Below the pieces are notes generated by a model that saw only the letters and a program-made list of their open reading frames with translations, was not told the origin of the DNA and did not search any database. A stretch of DNA of 64,000 bases from Okeania sp034190295 (GTDB lineage Bacteria > Cyanobacteriota > Cyanobacteriia > Cyanobacteriales > Microcoleaceae). The position numbers were made by a program, and so were the translations under genes. The stretch lies in assembly GCA_034190295.1 (NCBI GenBank), contig JAXHSW010000024.1, positions 1 through 64,000 on the forward strand. The letters run 5' to 3'. Positions 34,634 to 42,856 of this stretch are shown here, piece by piece (positions within the stretch are counted from its first letter, which is position 1; every line of letters begins with the position of its first letter).

Positions 34634-35225
34634 ATGATGAAGAAAATGCAAAAGGTGGTAACAGCACTCCTCGTGCTGGCATGCGTAACATTATTAACTT
34701 TGACAGGTGGGTATACAGCATCTGCTGCACCGCAAATAGAACAAAAGTTCACTTTCAGTCAAGGACAGACAGAAGAAACAGTTATGTTAGACGGTGCATA
34801 TCAATTAAAAGTCTTGGTTTGTGAAAACAAAGGAGGGATAAATCAAGCAGTGAATGCAACTTTCTGTGTTCTGAATATACCCAATTTACAAACAGGTGAA
34901 AGTAAAAGCGATAGTAAGACATGTGGCAATGATGGAAAATCAACAGTGAGTGCCGAACCAATAGATGATCGAACACTCGTAAGTTGTACATACACTCAGT
35001 TTAAAACAGGTAAAAGTCTCGGTTCGTGAAAACAAAGGAGGGATAAATCAAGCAGTGAGTGCAAGTTTCTGTGTTCTGAATATACCCAATTTACAAACAA
35101 GTGAAAGTAAAAGCGATAGTAATACATGTGGCCATGATGGAAAATCAATAGTGAGTGCCACTCCAATAGATGATCGAACACTCGTAAGTTGTACATACAC
35201 TCAGTTTAAAACAGATTTTAAATAA
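34634..35225 (+). pseudogene. Secreted Cys-containing protein with an out-of-frame 215-bp duplication
   Basis: The frame beginning MMKKMQKVVTALLVLACVTLLTLTGGYTASAAP has a clear signal peptide cleaved after ASA. The mature part has four Cys (VLVCEN, TFCVLN, KTCGND, VSCTYT). A direct duplication places the segment starting at 34807 again at 35022, 215 bp later. Because 215 is not a multiple of three, the first frame stops at 35029 (GKSLGS). In copy 2, shifted by one frame, the old reading continues to TAA at 35223-35225 (QFKTDFK). Copy 2 has lost one Cys (VSVREN). So the present product is a 131-residue protein with a short novel tail; copy 2 is untranslated unless frameshifting occurs. The function is unknown. 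Confidence 0.8.
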
Positions 35226-35682
35226 AGTAAATCAAGAGGCGAATCTGTCTTGAGTGGAAAGGAATAAGAAAAGCTTGAAATAAGGAGAGAACAAATTGTG
35301 ATATTCAGGAAGTCTTACCTCCGGTTTAGAGACTTTAGATATCTCCCCTTCCTCTTTATTCCACTCTTGATATTCCACTCCTAACCCGCATTAACCAAAG
35401 GCGATCGCCTTCCCAAATAAAAAAGGAGCGATCGCTTGGGAGTAACGGAGCAATAGTGGTGGCCTCAACCACCTGTGAGAAAGCGAAAAGCTCTTCTTAC
35501 CAAGGCAAACACATCTTATTTTGAAGTTCTGACAGGGCAAGGATGTCAGGCTTATGAGCATTTATACTCATTACTCCTCTAAAGCTTAACGGCAGAAGTT
35601 TCCAGAATTTAGATGCGTTTGCCCTGTCCTCTTACCTCTTAGTTGACGAAAAACGCAAATAAAAAGCCAAGGAAAGAAACAA
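35226..35682. other. Spacer between the two small secreted-protein genes
   Basis: It contains two HIP1-type GCGATCGC sites near 35400-35435, the palindromic stretch TTGATATTCCACTCCTAAC, and a GTTCTGACAGGGCAAGGATG / TTTGCCCTGTCCTCTTACC inverted pair around 35525-35640. No gene is supported. Confidence 0.4.
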
Positions 35683-36153
35683 ATGCAAAGTTTGATCAAA
35701 CGCTTGATAATTAGTCTTCTAGTAATAATGATCGGATTTTCCTACGCTCCAGTAGCATTTGCTCAAGTAACAGTAAGCAAAGGTGACCCATTGAGAAACT
35801 CGGGCGCAGTGAATAGTAAACTGGTCAAAGAAACAATGGGATTGGTGGAGGGACTGAAATACGCAGACCTGTGGAAGAGCTCAAATACAACAATTGCAAA
35901 GTCTACCAACGTGCGAATAGATGTGCAGAACAAGGCAGGTACTAGACAGAATTTACAAGCCCAAACCAATGTGAAACCCTCAAAAAGTATAGCAGGGGTG
36001 CTGATCGAAGATACCTTAAGCAATGGACAAGCGACACCGAATCAACAACAGGCAGTCCTTAATGGAGTGACAGAGGGTTTTAATAGAAGTTTGCAAGATG
36101 CCAAAAATGGCCAGGCGTATTTTTATATAGTAGGAGGAAGCTTACCTCAATAA
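35683..36153 (+). CDS. Small secreted protein of unknown function
   Basis: A 156-residue protein with a strong signal peptide (LIKRLIISLLVIMIGFSYAPVAFAQ, cleavage probably after AFA). The mature part is about 128 residues, without Cys or repeats. It contains KSTNVRIDVQNKAGTRQ and GVTEGFNRSLQDAKNGQAY. I do not recognise a family. AAGGAAAG about 10 bases before the ATG is a reasonable ribosome-binding site. It is on the same strand as the duplicated secreted-protein gene 450 bp upstream but unlike it in sequence. Confidence 0.75.
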   Translation: MQSLIKRLIISLLVIMIGFSYAPVAFAQVTVSKGDPLRNSGAVNSKLVKETMGLVEGLKYADLWKSSNTTIAKSTNVRIDVQNKAGTRQNLQAQTNVKPSKSIAGVLIEDTLSNGQATPNQQQAVLNGVTEGFNRSLQDAKNGQAYFYIVGGSLPQ

Positions 36154-36285
36154 GCAGCTATTCAGTCTAAGCTTGCAAATATCTTGAAAAGTTGTACTAA
36201 GCTGTTTGTCAACCTTCTATTCAAAGTTGCACTTTGAATAGAATTCTATGGTTATATACTGTTAATCATTAACTTATATAATTCT

Positions 36286-36402
36286 GAATTACCTCCCTAG
36301 TAGCTAAACCTGTTTTTTCCCAACTAAATTCTGGAGCTACTAGCCAAACTTAAAGTCTAGAGGCGCGATCGCTCTCCTCCATCTTTAGCAATAATATTCA
36401 TA
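36286..36402 (-). pseudogene. Detached fragment of a glycosyltransferase gene 3' end
   Basis: About 117 bp almost identical to the last part of the glycosyltransferase gene at 37071-38159 (its positions 37097-37213), including GAATTACCTCCCTAG, TTTTTTCCCAACTAAATTC and GAGGCGCGATCGCTCTCC. It reflects a segmental duplication with the interior lost. It cannot encode a functional enzyme. Confidence 0.85.
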
Positions 36403-36432
36403 ATTTGCTACTATACTTAACTAATATCTTAC

Positions 36433-36618
36433 TTAAAAGTTGGTAATTATCTCCTGTGGTGTGACAATTTTTATTTCTGGAATAGTTATAAAATCTTTTG
36501 GATTAAAAGTTAATAAGCAATTAATTCCTAGAGATTTAATTACGGCTAATAATCTAATATCGTGAGTTCGTTTTCCTCTAATATTGTGAGTAGTAACTAA
36601 CTCTAACCAATAGGTGAT
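36433..36618 (-). pseudogene. C-terminal remnant of a PIN-domain toxin
   Basis: The minus strand encodes 61 residues that read as a PIN C-terminus: RTHDIRLLAVIKSLG, then NCLLTFNPKDF and a stop. The N-terminal half with the first catalytic Asp is missing. Upstream it is abruptly replaced by TTATCAG heptamers (36620-36645), then 50 bp, then the antitoxin-like gene at 36693-36887. The order antitoxin then PIN is that of a vapBC operon. Confidence 0.8.
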
Positions 36619-36646
36619 TTCAGTTATCAGTTATCAGTTATCAGTT
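36619..36646. repeat. Heptanucleotide repeat (TTATCAG) at a PIN gene breakpoint
   Basis: Nearly four TTATCAG units mark the exact point at which the PIN coding similarity ends. This is the same repeat sequence that borders the broken PIN gene near 9.5 kb. Confidence 0.85.
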
Positions 36647-36692
36647 AAATACCTAGTCATTTTTAATCAATTGTTTCTAGTTTCAAAGCGGA

Positions 36693-36887
36693 CTATAGTA
36701 AATCAGGGCTATTTTTAGGCTGGCTTTCTGCCCAATTTTTCCAATTTACTGCCTGTTGTTTTGGTATTTTTGCCTCTGGTTTTACTAGATTTTTTTGTCT
36801 GAGAAATTCACTGAAATCTAGGATTTCTTGCTGTTTTTCTGGCGGTAATTCTCTGAAGTTTTTGAGTAATGTTTGTTCTATATTCAT
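36693..36887 (-). CDS. DUF2281-type antitoxin-like protein
   Basis: A 64-residue protein: LLKNFRELPPEKQQEILDFSEFLRQKN is typical of the short DUF2281/VapB-like group found next to PIN toxins in cyanobacteria. The C-terminal tail (NWKNWAESQPKNSPDLL) is the likely toxin-wrapping part. The partner PIN gene downstream is truncated, so this is probably an orphan antitoxin. Start chosen at the only ATG in frame. Confidence 0.7.
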   Translation of the reverse strand: MNIEQTLLKNFRELPPEKQQEILDFSEFLRQKNLVKPEAKIPKQQAVNWKNWAESQPKNSPDLL

Positions 36888-36902
36888 TTGATTAATTGAT
36901 AA

Positions 36903-37031
36903 TTAAATTATATTAGTCGTTTTTGGGAAAACTTTTTGTAATTTCAAAATTTTCAGAACAGTATTAAAAGCAATTTGATACACCTCTAAATATTCATGGT
37001 TATTGATTAAATTTTGGCGGTTTTCAGTCAT
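36903..37031 (-). pseudogene. N-terminal fragment of an S23-type four-helix-bundle gene
   Basis: Minus-strand frame of 42 codons: MTENRQNLINNHEYLEVYQI, then AFNTVLKILKLQKVFPKTT, then stop. The segment YLEVYQIAF...KILKLQKVFPK matches the first helix of S23/IVS proteins; the hallmark SIxxNIAE segment and the rest are missing. It lies directly upstream of the orphan antitoxin, so this short interval stacks three broken or orphan genes. Confidence 0.6.
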
Positions 37032-37070
37032 ATATCCTTCTCCCTATCACACTACCATCATATCACCCAA

Positions 37071-38159
37071 TCACTCCATCCCCCCATTACTCCACCTCCG
37101 AATTACCTCCCTAGTAGCTAAACCAGTTTTTTCCCAACTAAATTCTTTAACTCTAGCCAAACTTAAGGTCGAGAGGCGCGATCGCTCTCCTCCATCTTTA
37201 GCAATAATTTTCATGGCATCTGTTATTTCTCCCACATTTTTCGGGTTAACTAAAATAGCCGCATCTCCAGCAACTTCTGGCAAGGATGAGATATTAGAAG
37301 TAATAACTGGAGTACCACAACCCATTGCTTCCAATACTGGAAAACCAAACCCTTCCCACAGACTAGGAAAAACTAGAGCGATCGCTTGATTGATTATTTT
37401 GGGTAATTCTGCTGTGGGAACATAGTCTAGAAATTTGACTAATTTTGTTAATTCTAGTTCTTTAATTTGAGTTTTTAATGTTGGTGTATAAGTATTATCT
37501 GTAGGTCCGGCAAACCATAATTCATACTCGGAAAAATTAGGCAATTTAGCAAATGCTTCTATCAACCGATGCAGATTTTTATAATGGTCGTGGCGACCGA
37601 GATAAAGAAAGTAATTTTTGGTAGGTAAGTCTAAGAATTGGAATCTTTGAGAGTCATAACCTAAAGGAATAGGTGTAATTTTTTGAGGTGGTATTTGGAA
37701 AAATTCAGTAATATCTGTTGCCGTAGCTTGAGAATTACAAATAATATGTTCTGCCTGGTTTAATACTTGAGGAATATAATATTTGAAATAAGCGGTTAAG
37801 CGAGAACCAGGTTTAGGAAAACGTAAAGGAATTAAATCGTGAGCCATGACAATATAACGACACTGAGAAAATAATGGCGCTTCTGGAAGGGGAGAAAAAA
37901 GTAGATTTGCTTGTAATTTTTTATAGATATTTGATAATTGAAATTGAGTCCAAAATAATCGTCGTAAATGACCTTTAGTTCCCTGAGCGGGCGTCATGTT
38001 GTTAGGGATTATATGGCAGTTAAAATTGGGGATTTTATTAGGAATTAACAGAGTTGGATTAAGTTGTTGAAGTTGTGGGAGGATGTTATTTGCGTAGATG
38101 GATATTCCTGTTGGTTGTGGGATTAATACTGATAGATTTATTAGAAGTTGATTAGACAT
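37071..38159 (-). CDS. Family 4 (GT-B) glycosyltransferase
   Basis: A 362-residue glycosyltransferase of the mannosyl/rhamnosyltransferase group. Motifs: IVMAHDLIPLRFPKPG in the N-terminal domain, FLYLGRHDHYKNLHRLIEAF (about 183-202) and the nucleotide-sugar site PSLWEGFGFPVLEAMGCGTPVITSN followed by SSLPEVAGDAAILVNP. It lacks membrane segments and probably works at the inner membrane on a lipid-linked polysaccharide. Downstream there is a 117-bp detached copy of its 3' part (36286-36402). The spacing to the next glycosyltransferase is 337 bp, containing repeats. Confidence 0.9.
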   Translation of the reverse strand: MSNQLLINLSVLIPQPTGISIYANNILPQLQQLNPTLLIPNKIPNFNCHIIPNNMTPAQGTKGHLRRLFWTQFQLSNIYKKLQANLLFSPLPEAPLFSQCRYIVMAHDLIPLRFPKPGSRLTAYFKYYIPQVLNQAEHIICNSQATATDITEFFQIPPQKITPIPLGYDSQRFQFLDLPTKNYFLYLGRHDHYKNLHRLIEAFAKLPNFSEYELWFAGPTDNTYTPTLKTQIKELELTKLVKFLDYVPTAELPKIINQAIALVFPSLWEGFGFPVLEAMGCGTPVITSNISSLPEVAGDAAILVNPKNVGEITDAMKIIAKDGGERSRLSTLSLARVKEFSWEKTGLATREVIRRWSNGGME

Positions 38160-38496
38160 TTATAGTTAGAGCAAAAAATTTTAATAGGTAGGTTGGGTTG
38201 AGGAACGTTAGCGTTTGCCTAGCATTCGGAACGAAAGCTTATCCGTTAGCGCAGCTTATCCGTAGGATAAGGATAAACCCAACATTTTGAATTAATCGGG
38301 TTCAGATAAGACAAAAATTTCTCCAATTAAATGATGCTTTATTTGGTTTGACTTTGTTCTACCAAACCTACATTTAACATTTAACTTTTGACTTGAAAGC
38401 TTTGTTGGGTTTAACTTCGTTCTACCAAACCTATATTTAACTTCCAACTTTTAACTTTTGACTTTTGAATTTTGACTTGAAAGGCTTTTTTGGGTA
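38160..38496. repeat. Spacer of GGTTGGGTT / CCAACCTAC repeat elements
   Basis: Positions 38189-38295 run from GGTAGGTTGGGTTGAGGAACG to AACCCAACATTTTGAA, an inverted-repeat element enclosing a GCTTATCCGTTAGCGCAGCTTATCCG duplication. Two direct partial copies of TTCGTTCTACCAAACCTA follow (38350-38520), together with CTTTTGACTTG heptamer-like tracts. The last runs into the 3' end of the glycosyltransferase gene and provides its C-terminal RLGRTK and stop. Confidence 0.65.
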
Positions 38497-39357
38497 TCAC
38501 TTCGTTCTACCCAACCTACAATTATTTCTGATAAATTTACCTATTGCTTTGATTTTAACACGAGCTATTTTATAATTTATTGGTAGGTTAACTAAAGCAG
38601 TTATAGTTATTCTGAGTAATCTATATATTAAAACTAATTTAGTTGTATGTTTTTCTAAACTTAGTAGATAACTATAGATGCTATGCTCAAGTTTTAATTC
38701 TGGATTTTTATTGGTAATGGAAGATGGTTGATGAACTACAGATATTTTTTGAGTTATGGCAATTCTATGACCTTGTTTTGCATAGCGTCTACAGAAGTCA
38801 AAATCTTCATAATATAAAAAATAATCTTCATCAAACTGAGGGCATTTTTCAAAGTTTTTGAGGTTAATTAACATACTGCATCCTGTTACCCAATCTGTGG
38901 TTGATGTTTCTGTGTTGGATAGAAATTCATTAGCAATTATTTTGCCAGTTTCAGGAATAAATTTTCCGCCACCAAACCAAATTTTACCTGTAGGTTCGTA
39001 GACTGTTGTTCCTAATATAGAAAATTCTGGATTTTTGGCTAAAAAATGATGTGCTTTTTCCAGAGAATCAGGTAATAGATAAGCGTCGGGATTAATTAAC
39101 CAAATTATGGCTTGAGGGTTTTGGTCATAAATCCAATTTAATCCTAAATTGCAGGCTTTACCATATCCTAAGTTAGTTTCTGAGTCGATAATAATTGTTG
39201 TATTATTTTGGAGTTTATCAATAGACTCATCATCGGTAGAATTATTGATGATAATAATTTGCTGAAATAGTTGGGGAGTTAATGTAATAGAATTGACTAA
39301 TTTTTGAATTAATTGAGTGGAATAGTAATTAACTGTTAGAAAATATATAGTTTTTAT
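38497..39357 (-). CDS. Family 2 glycosyltransferase (rhamnosyltransferase-like) lacking a standard start codon
   Basis: The open frame encodes a complete GT-A enzyme of about 287 residues: KTIYFLTVNYYSTQLIQKLV, then QQIIIINNSTDDES, NLGYGKACNLGLN, a metal-site region AIIWLINPDAYLLPDS, IWFGGGKF, TTDWVTGCSMLINL and FDEDYFLYYEDFDFCRR. The only ATG is internal at 38874, in the middle of the catalytic domain. At the expected start the sequence is GAAGGAGAAACTAATATAAAA, a good Shine-Dalgarno followed 8 bases later by ATA. So the gene either uses ATA as a rare start or has lost its ATG recently. Sequencing error at one base would also explain it. It belongs with the neighbouring glycosyltransferases and RmlA. 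Confidence 0.8.
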   Translation of the reverse strand: MKTIYFLTVNYYSTQLIQKLVNSITLTPQLFQQIIIINNSTDDESIDKLQNNTTIIIDSETNLGYGKACNLGLNWIYDQNPQAIIWLINPDAYLLPDSLEKAHHFLAKNPEFSILGTTVYEPTGKIWFGGGKFIPETGKIIANEFLSNTETSTTDWVTGCSMLINLKNFEKCPQFDEDYFLYYEDFDFCRRYAKQGHRIAITQKISVVHQPSSITNKNPELKLEHSIYSYLLSLEKHTTKLVLIYRLLRITITALVNLPINYKIARVKIKAIGKFIRNNCRLGRTK

Positions 39358-39700
39358 ATTAGTTTCTCCTTCAGAGTCTGGTGGTGAAAGTTCAGGAGAA
39401 ACCGGGTTTTTCCAGAAACATTGTCGAATTATAAATTATTCAATTATCAACCCGGTTTATTATACTCGCTTGGGTTTGGTTTCCAAACCCCTACGATCAA
39501 ATATTACAACTTATTTAAAATTGCTATATTGCTTAACTAGCTATCAGCTTTTAGTATTCTATCAGCTTTTATAGCTTTGGTTAAAATCCCCTGGAACCCC
39601 AAGTGCAGGACTGTTTAGTAAGGGTTAAAACCCCATTCTAAACTTAAAAAAAATAATCTTGCTGACTGCTGAGGTGCTGAGGTGCTGACCGCTTTTTTAA
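39358..39700. other. Spacer between glycosyltransferase and rmlA
   Basis: It contains an inverted pair AAACCGGGTTTTT / AACCCGGTTT (about 39400-39455), a short TATCAGCTTTTA direct repeat near 39540-39570, an inverted pair CCCCTGGAACCCC and GCTGAGGTGCTGAGGTGCTGA tandem heptamer-like units at 39666-39690. No gene is supported. Confidence 0.45.
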
Positions 39701-40795
39701 TTATGTTAATTCTATTTGACTATCATCACCAATCATAAACCGTAATGCTTTAGGACGTTGTGGAGCATTAATTAGTTGGGCACGACGACCGAGTAAACTA
39801 TCAACAATACGTTGATGAATTTCAATAATTTTTGCTCCTTGTAATATCACACTATGCTCAATATCAACATCAATTAAAGTCACATTATCGGCAATACTAC
39901 TATAAGGACCGATAAAACAATTTTCTAGGTGACAATTCTCTCCTATAATCACCGGACCTCTAATACTACAATTAATTAATTTTGTATTTTCACCAATTTT
40001 TACTCGCCCAATAATTCGACTTTGAGAATCTATTTCCCCATGTACTAAATTAGTTAAACGAGTATCTAAAATAATTTGATTAGCACTGAGTAAATCATCT
40101 TTTTTCCCTGTATCTAACCACCAACCTTCTAAGGTACGCGCTTCAACAGAAATTTCCCGATCTGCACCAGAAATTTGTTGGTCTATTAAATATTGAATAG
40201 CATCAGTAATTTCTAATTCCCCTCTAGCTGAAGGTTTTATATTAGCAATAGCATTATGTATTTTATTAGAGAAGAAATATATTCCCACCAGTGCCAAATC
40301 AGATGGAGGAACTTTTGGTTTTTCTACCAACCCTAAAACTTTTCCCTTTTCATCTACTTTTGCCACACCAAATGCTGTGGGGTTAGGCACCTTTCGCAGC
40401 AGAATTAAAGCATCTAATTGTTCTTTTTTGAAAGTATCTAAAAATTGTTCTAGCTGACTCTCAATAATATTATCTCCTAAATACATTATGAAAGGAGAAT
40501 CTGCCAAAAATGGTTGGGCAATTTTCACCGCATGAGCTAAACCAGCAGGTTGCTCTTGCAGAATATAGGTAATATTAGCTCCGAATTTTTCGCCATTTCC
40601 AGTTAATTCTTGTACTTCTTTTCCGGTTTCTGGACTAATAACAATGCCAATGTCGGTAATACCTGCTGCGACAATACCCTCAATTCCGTACCACAAAATA
40701 GGTTTATTCGCAACTGGTACTAATTGCTTTGCTCCTGTATAAGTAAGAGGACGTAACCTTGTACCTTTTCCACCAGAGAGAATTAATGCTTTCAT
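39701..40795 (-). CDS. rmlA: Glucose-1-phosphate thymidylyltransferase (long form)
   Basis: Makes dTDP-glucose from dTTP and glucose-1-phosphate, the first step of dTDP-rhamnose synthesis. Residues 1-24 include the nucleotide-binding LILSGGKGTRLRPLT; LVPVANKPI and the metal site MYLGDNI follow; EKPKVPPSDLALVGIYFF and GWWLDTGKKDDLL are substrate-binding. From residue 250 there is a left-handed beta-helix extension (IIGRVKIGENTKLINCSI, GENCHLENCFIGPYSSI), the feature of the 355-365-residue long form. It presumably supplies the neighbouring glycosyltransferases. The rest of the rhamnose pathway is not in the window. Confidence 0.93.
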   Translation of the reverse strand: MKALILSGGKGTRLRPLTYTGAKQLVPVANKPILWYGIEGIVAAGITDIGIVISPETGKEVQELTGNGEKFGANITYILQEQPAGLAHAVKIAQPFLADSPFIMYLGDNIIESQLEQFLDTFKKEQLDALILLRKVPNPTAFGVAKVDEKGKVLGLVEKPKVPPSDLALVGIYFFSNKIHNAIANIKPSARGELEITDAIQYLIDQQISGADREISVEARTLEGWWLDTGKKDDLLSANQIILDTRLTNLVHGEIDSQSRIIGRVKIGENTKLINCSIRGPVIIGENCHLENCFIGPYSSIADNVTLIDVDIEHSVILQGAKIIEIHQRIVDSLLGRRAQLINAPQRPKALRFMIGDDSQIELT

Positions 40796-40929
40796 GTCGA
40801 TACTTCCAATTGCGGATTTTTGTTGTAGTTTTTGTTCTTAGGGCTGAATTTTTTCTCACTTTAGCATACAGAAGGAAGAAGGAAGAGGGAAGAAGGAAGA
40901 AGTGAGAAAGAAGAAGAAAAAACTATTAG

Positions 40930-42790
40930 TCAATTAATTGTGACTATTTTTGTCAAGTAATAAATAGGATAAGAGATTTTTTATGGGGGAAATTATGTAA
41001 AATTTTGCCAAAAATCTCCACTACTGAACAACAGAGAAAATTATCCATCAATTAATTGTGACTATTTTCAGAACATGACAAATACACTCAGATATTTTTT
41101 CTGCGGGAAATTATCTGAAATTTTGCCAAAAATCTCCACTACTGAACAACAGACAAATTTCTCCCTCATCAGGGGAAATTATCCATCAATTAATTGTGAC
41201 TATTTTCAGGACATGACAAACACACTCAGAGATTTTTTCTGTGGAAATTTATCTGAAATTTTGCCAAAAATCTCCACTACTGAACAACAGAGAAAATTAT
41301 CCATCAATTAATTGTGACTATTTTCAGAACATGACAAATACACTCAGAGATTTTTCTGCGGGAAATTATCTGAAATTTTGCCAAAAATCTCCACTACTGA
41401 ACAACAGACAAATTTCTCCCTCATCAGGGGAAATTATCCATCAATTAATTGTGACTATTTTCAGGACATGACAAACACACTCAGATATTTTTTCTGTGGG
41501 GAAATTATCTGAAATTTTGCCAAAAATCTCCACTACTGAACAACAGAGAAAATTATCCATCAATTAATTGTGACTATTTTCAGAACATGACAAATACACT
41601 CAGAGATTTTTCTGCGGTAAAATTATCTGAAATTTTGCCAAAAATCTCCACTACTGAACAACAGACAAATTTCTCCCTCATCAGGGAAAATTATCCATCA
41701 ATTAATTCTCGCTATTTTGGGAAAATGACAAACACACTCAGAGATTTTTTCTGGGGAAATTATCTGAAATTTTGCCAAAAATCTCCACTACTGAACAACA
41801 GACAAATTTCTCCCTCATCAGGGAAAATTATCCATCAATTAATTCTCGCTATTTTGGGAAAATGACAAACACACTCAGAGATTTTTTCTGGGGAAATTAT
41901 CTGAAATTTTGCCAAAAATCTCTCGCTCATTAAGAAAAATCTGCCATTAATTCTCGCTATTTTCAGAACATGACAAACACACTCAGATATTTTTTCTGCG
42001 GGAAATTATCTGAAATTTTGCCAAAAATCTCTCGCTCATTAAGGAAAATCTGCCATTAATTAATTCTCGCTATTTTCAGAACATGACAAATACGGTCAGA
42101 GATTTTTTCTGCGGGAAATTATCTGAAATTTTGCCAAAAATCTCCACTACTGAACAACAGACAAATTTCTCCCTCATCAGGGAAAATTATCCATCAATTA
42201 ATTCTCGCTATTTTGGGAAAATGACAAACACACTCAAAGATTTTTTCTGCGGGGAAATTATCTGAAATTTTGCCAAAAATCTCCACTACTGAACAACAGA
42301 CAAATTTCTCCCTCATCAGGGGAAATTATCCATCAATTAATTGTGACTATTTTCAGGACATGACAAACACACTCAGATATTTTTTCTGTGGGGAAATTAT
42401 CTGAAATTTTGCCAAAAATCTCCACTACTGAACAACAGAGAAAATTATCCATCAATTAATTGTGACTATTTTCAGAACATGACAAATACACTCAGAGATT
42501 TTTCTGCGGTAAAATTATCTGAAATTTTGCCAAAAATCTCCACTACTGAACAACAGACAAATTTCTCCCTCATCAGGGAAAATTATCCATCAATTAATTC
42601 TCGCTATTTTCAGAAGATGACAAACAGGGTCAGAGATTTTTTCTGTGGGAAAATTATCTAGTATTTTGCCCAACAGTTCTACTACTGAAAGGGGAAAAAA
42701 TTTACTGCTCATCCGGGAAAATTATCCATCAATTAATTCTCGCTATTTTCAGAAGATGACAAACAGGGTCAGAGATTTTTTCTGTAAATG
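40930..42790. repeat. Tandem array of 14 repeat units alternating about 118 and 138 bp
   Basis: The landmark TTTTGCCAAAAATCT recurs with GCC at 41007, 41125, 41263, 41380, 41519, 41637, 41774, 41911, 42020, 42133, 42272, 42411 and 42529, and a degenerate copy at 42668. Spacings are mostly 117-118 or 137-139 bp, often alternating; two are 109 and 113. Long units contain an extra ACAAATTTCTCCCTCATCAG block that short units lack. Each unit carries inverted AGATTTTT / AAAAATCT, so each can fold. Short reading frames across units fall in different frames with no Shine-Dalgarno. I regard this as non-coding satellite-like DNA. Confidence 0.92.
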
Positions 42791-42856
42791 CTATTTTCAA
42801 GGATAGAATAAGAGCGTAAAATCAAGAAAAGCTCGAGCTTAACTCAATAAAATTAT

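Noticed and set aside
35226..35682. A non-coding RNA between the secreted-protein genes
   Set aside because: There are inverted pairs, but no promoter-terminator pair that would support a transcript.
41075..42661. Small proteins encoded in the tandem units (MTNTLRDFF... type)
   Set aside because: The frames begin at the same motif but shift between units, have no ribosome-binding site, and follow the repeat structure rather than protein conservation.
40930..42790. CRISPR array
   Set aside because: Units are 110-140 bp, almost fully conserved throughout, without unique spacers or 23-37 bp repeats; it is an ordinary tandem array.
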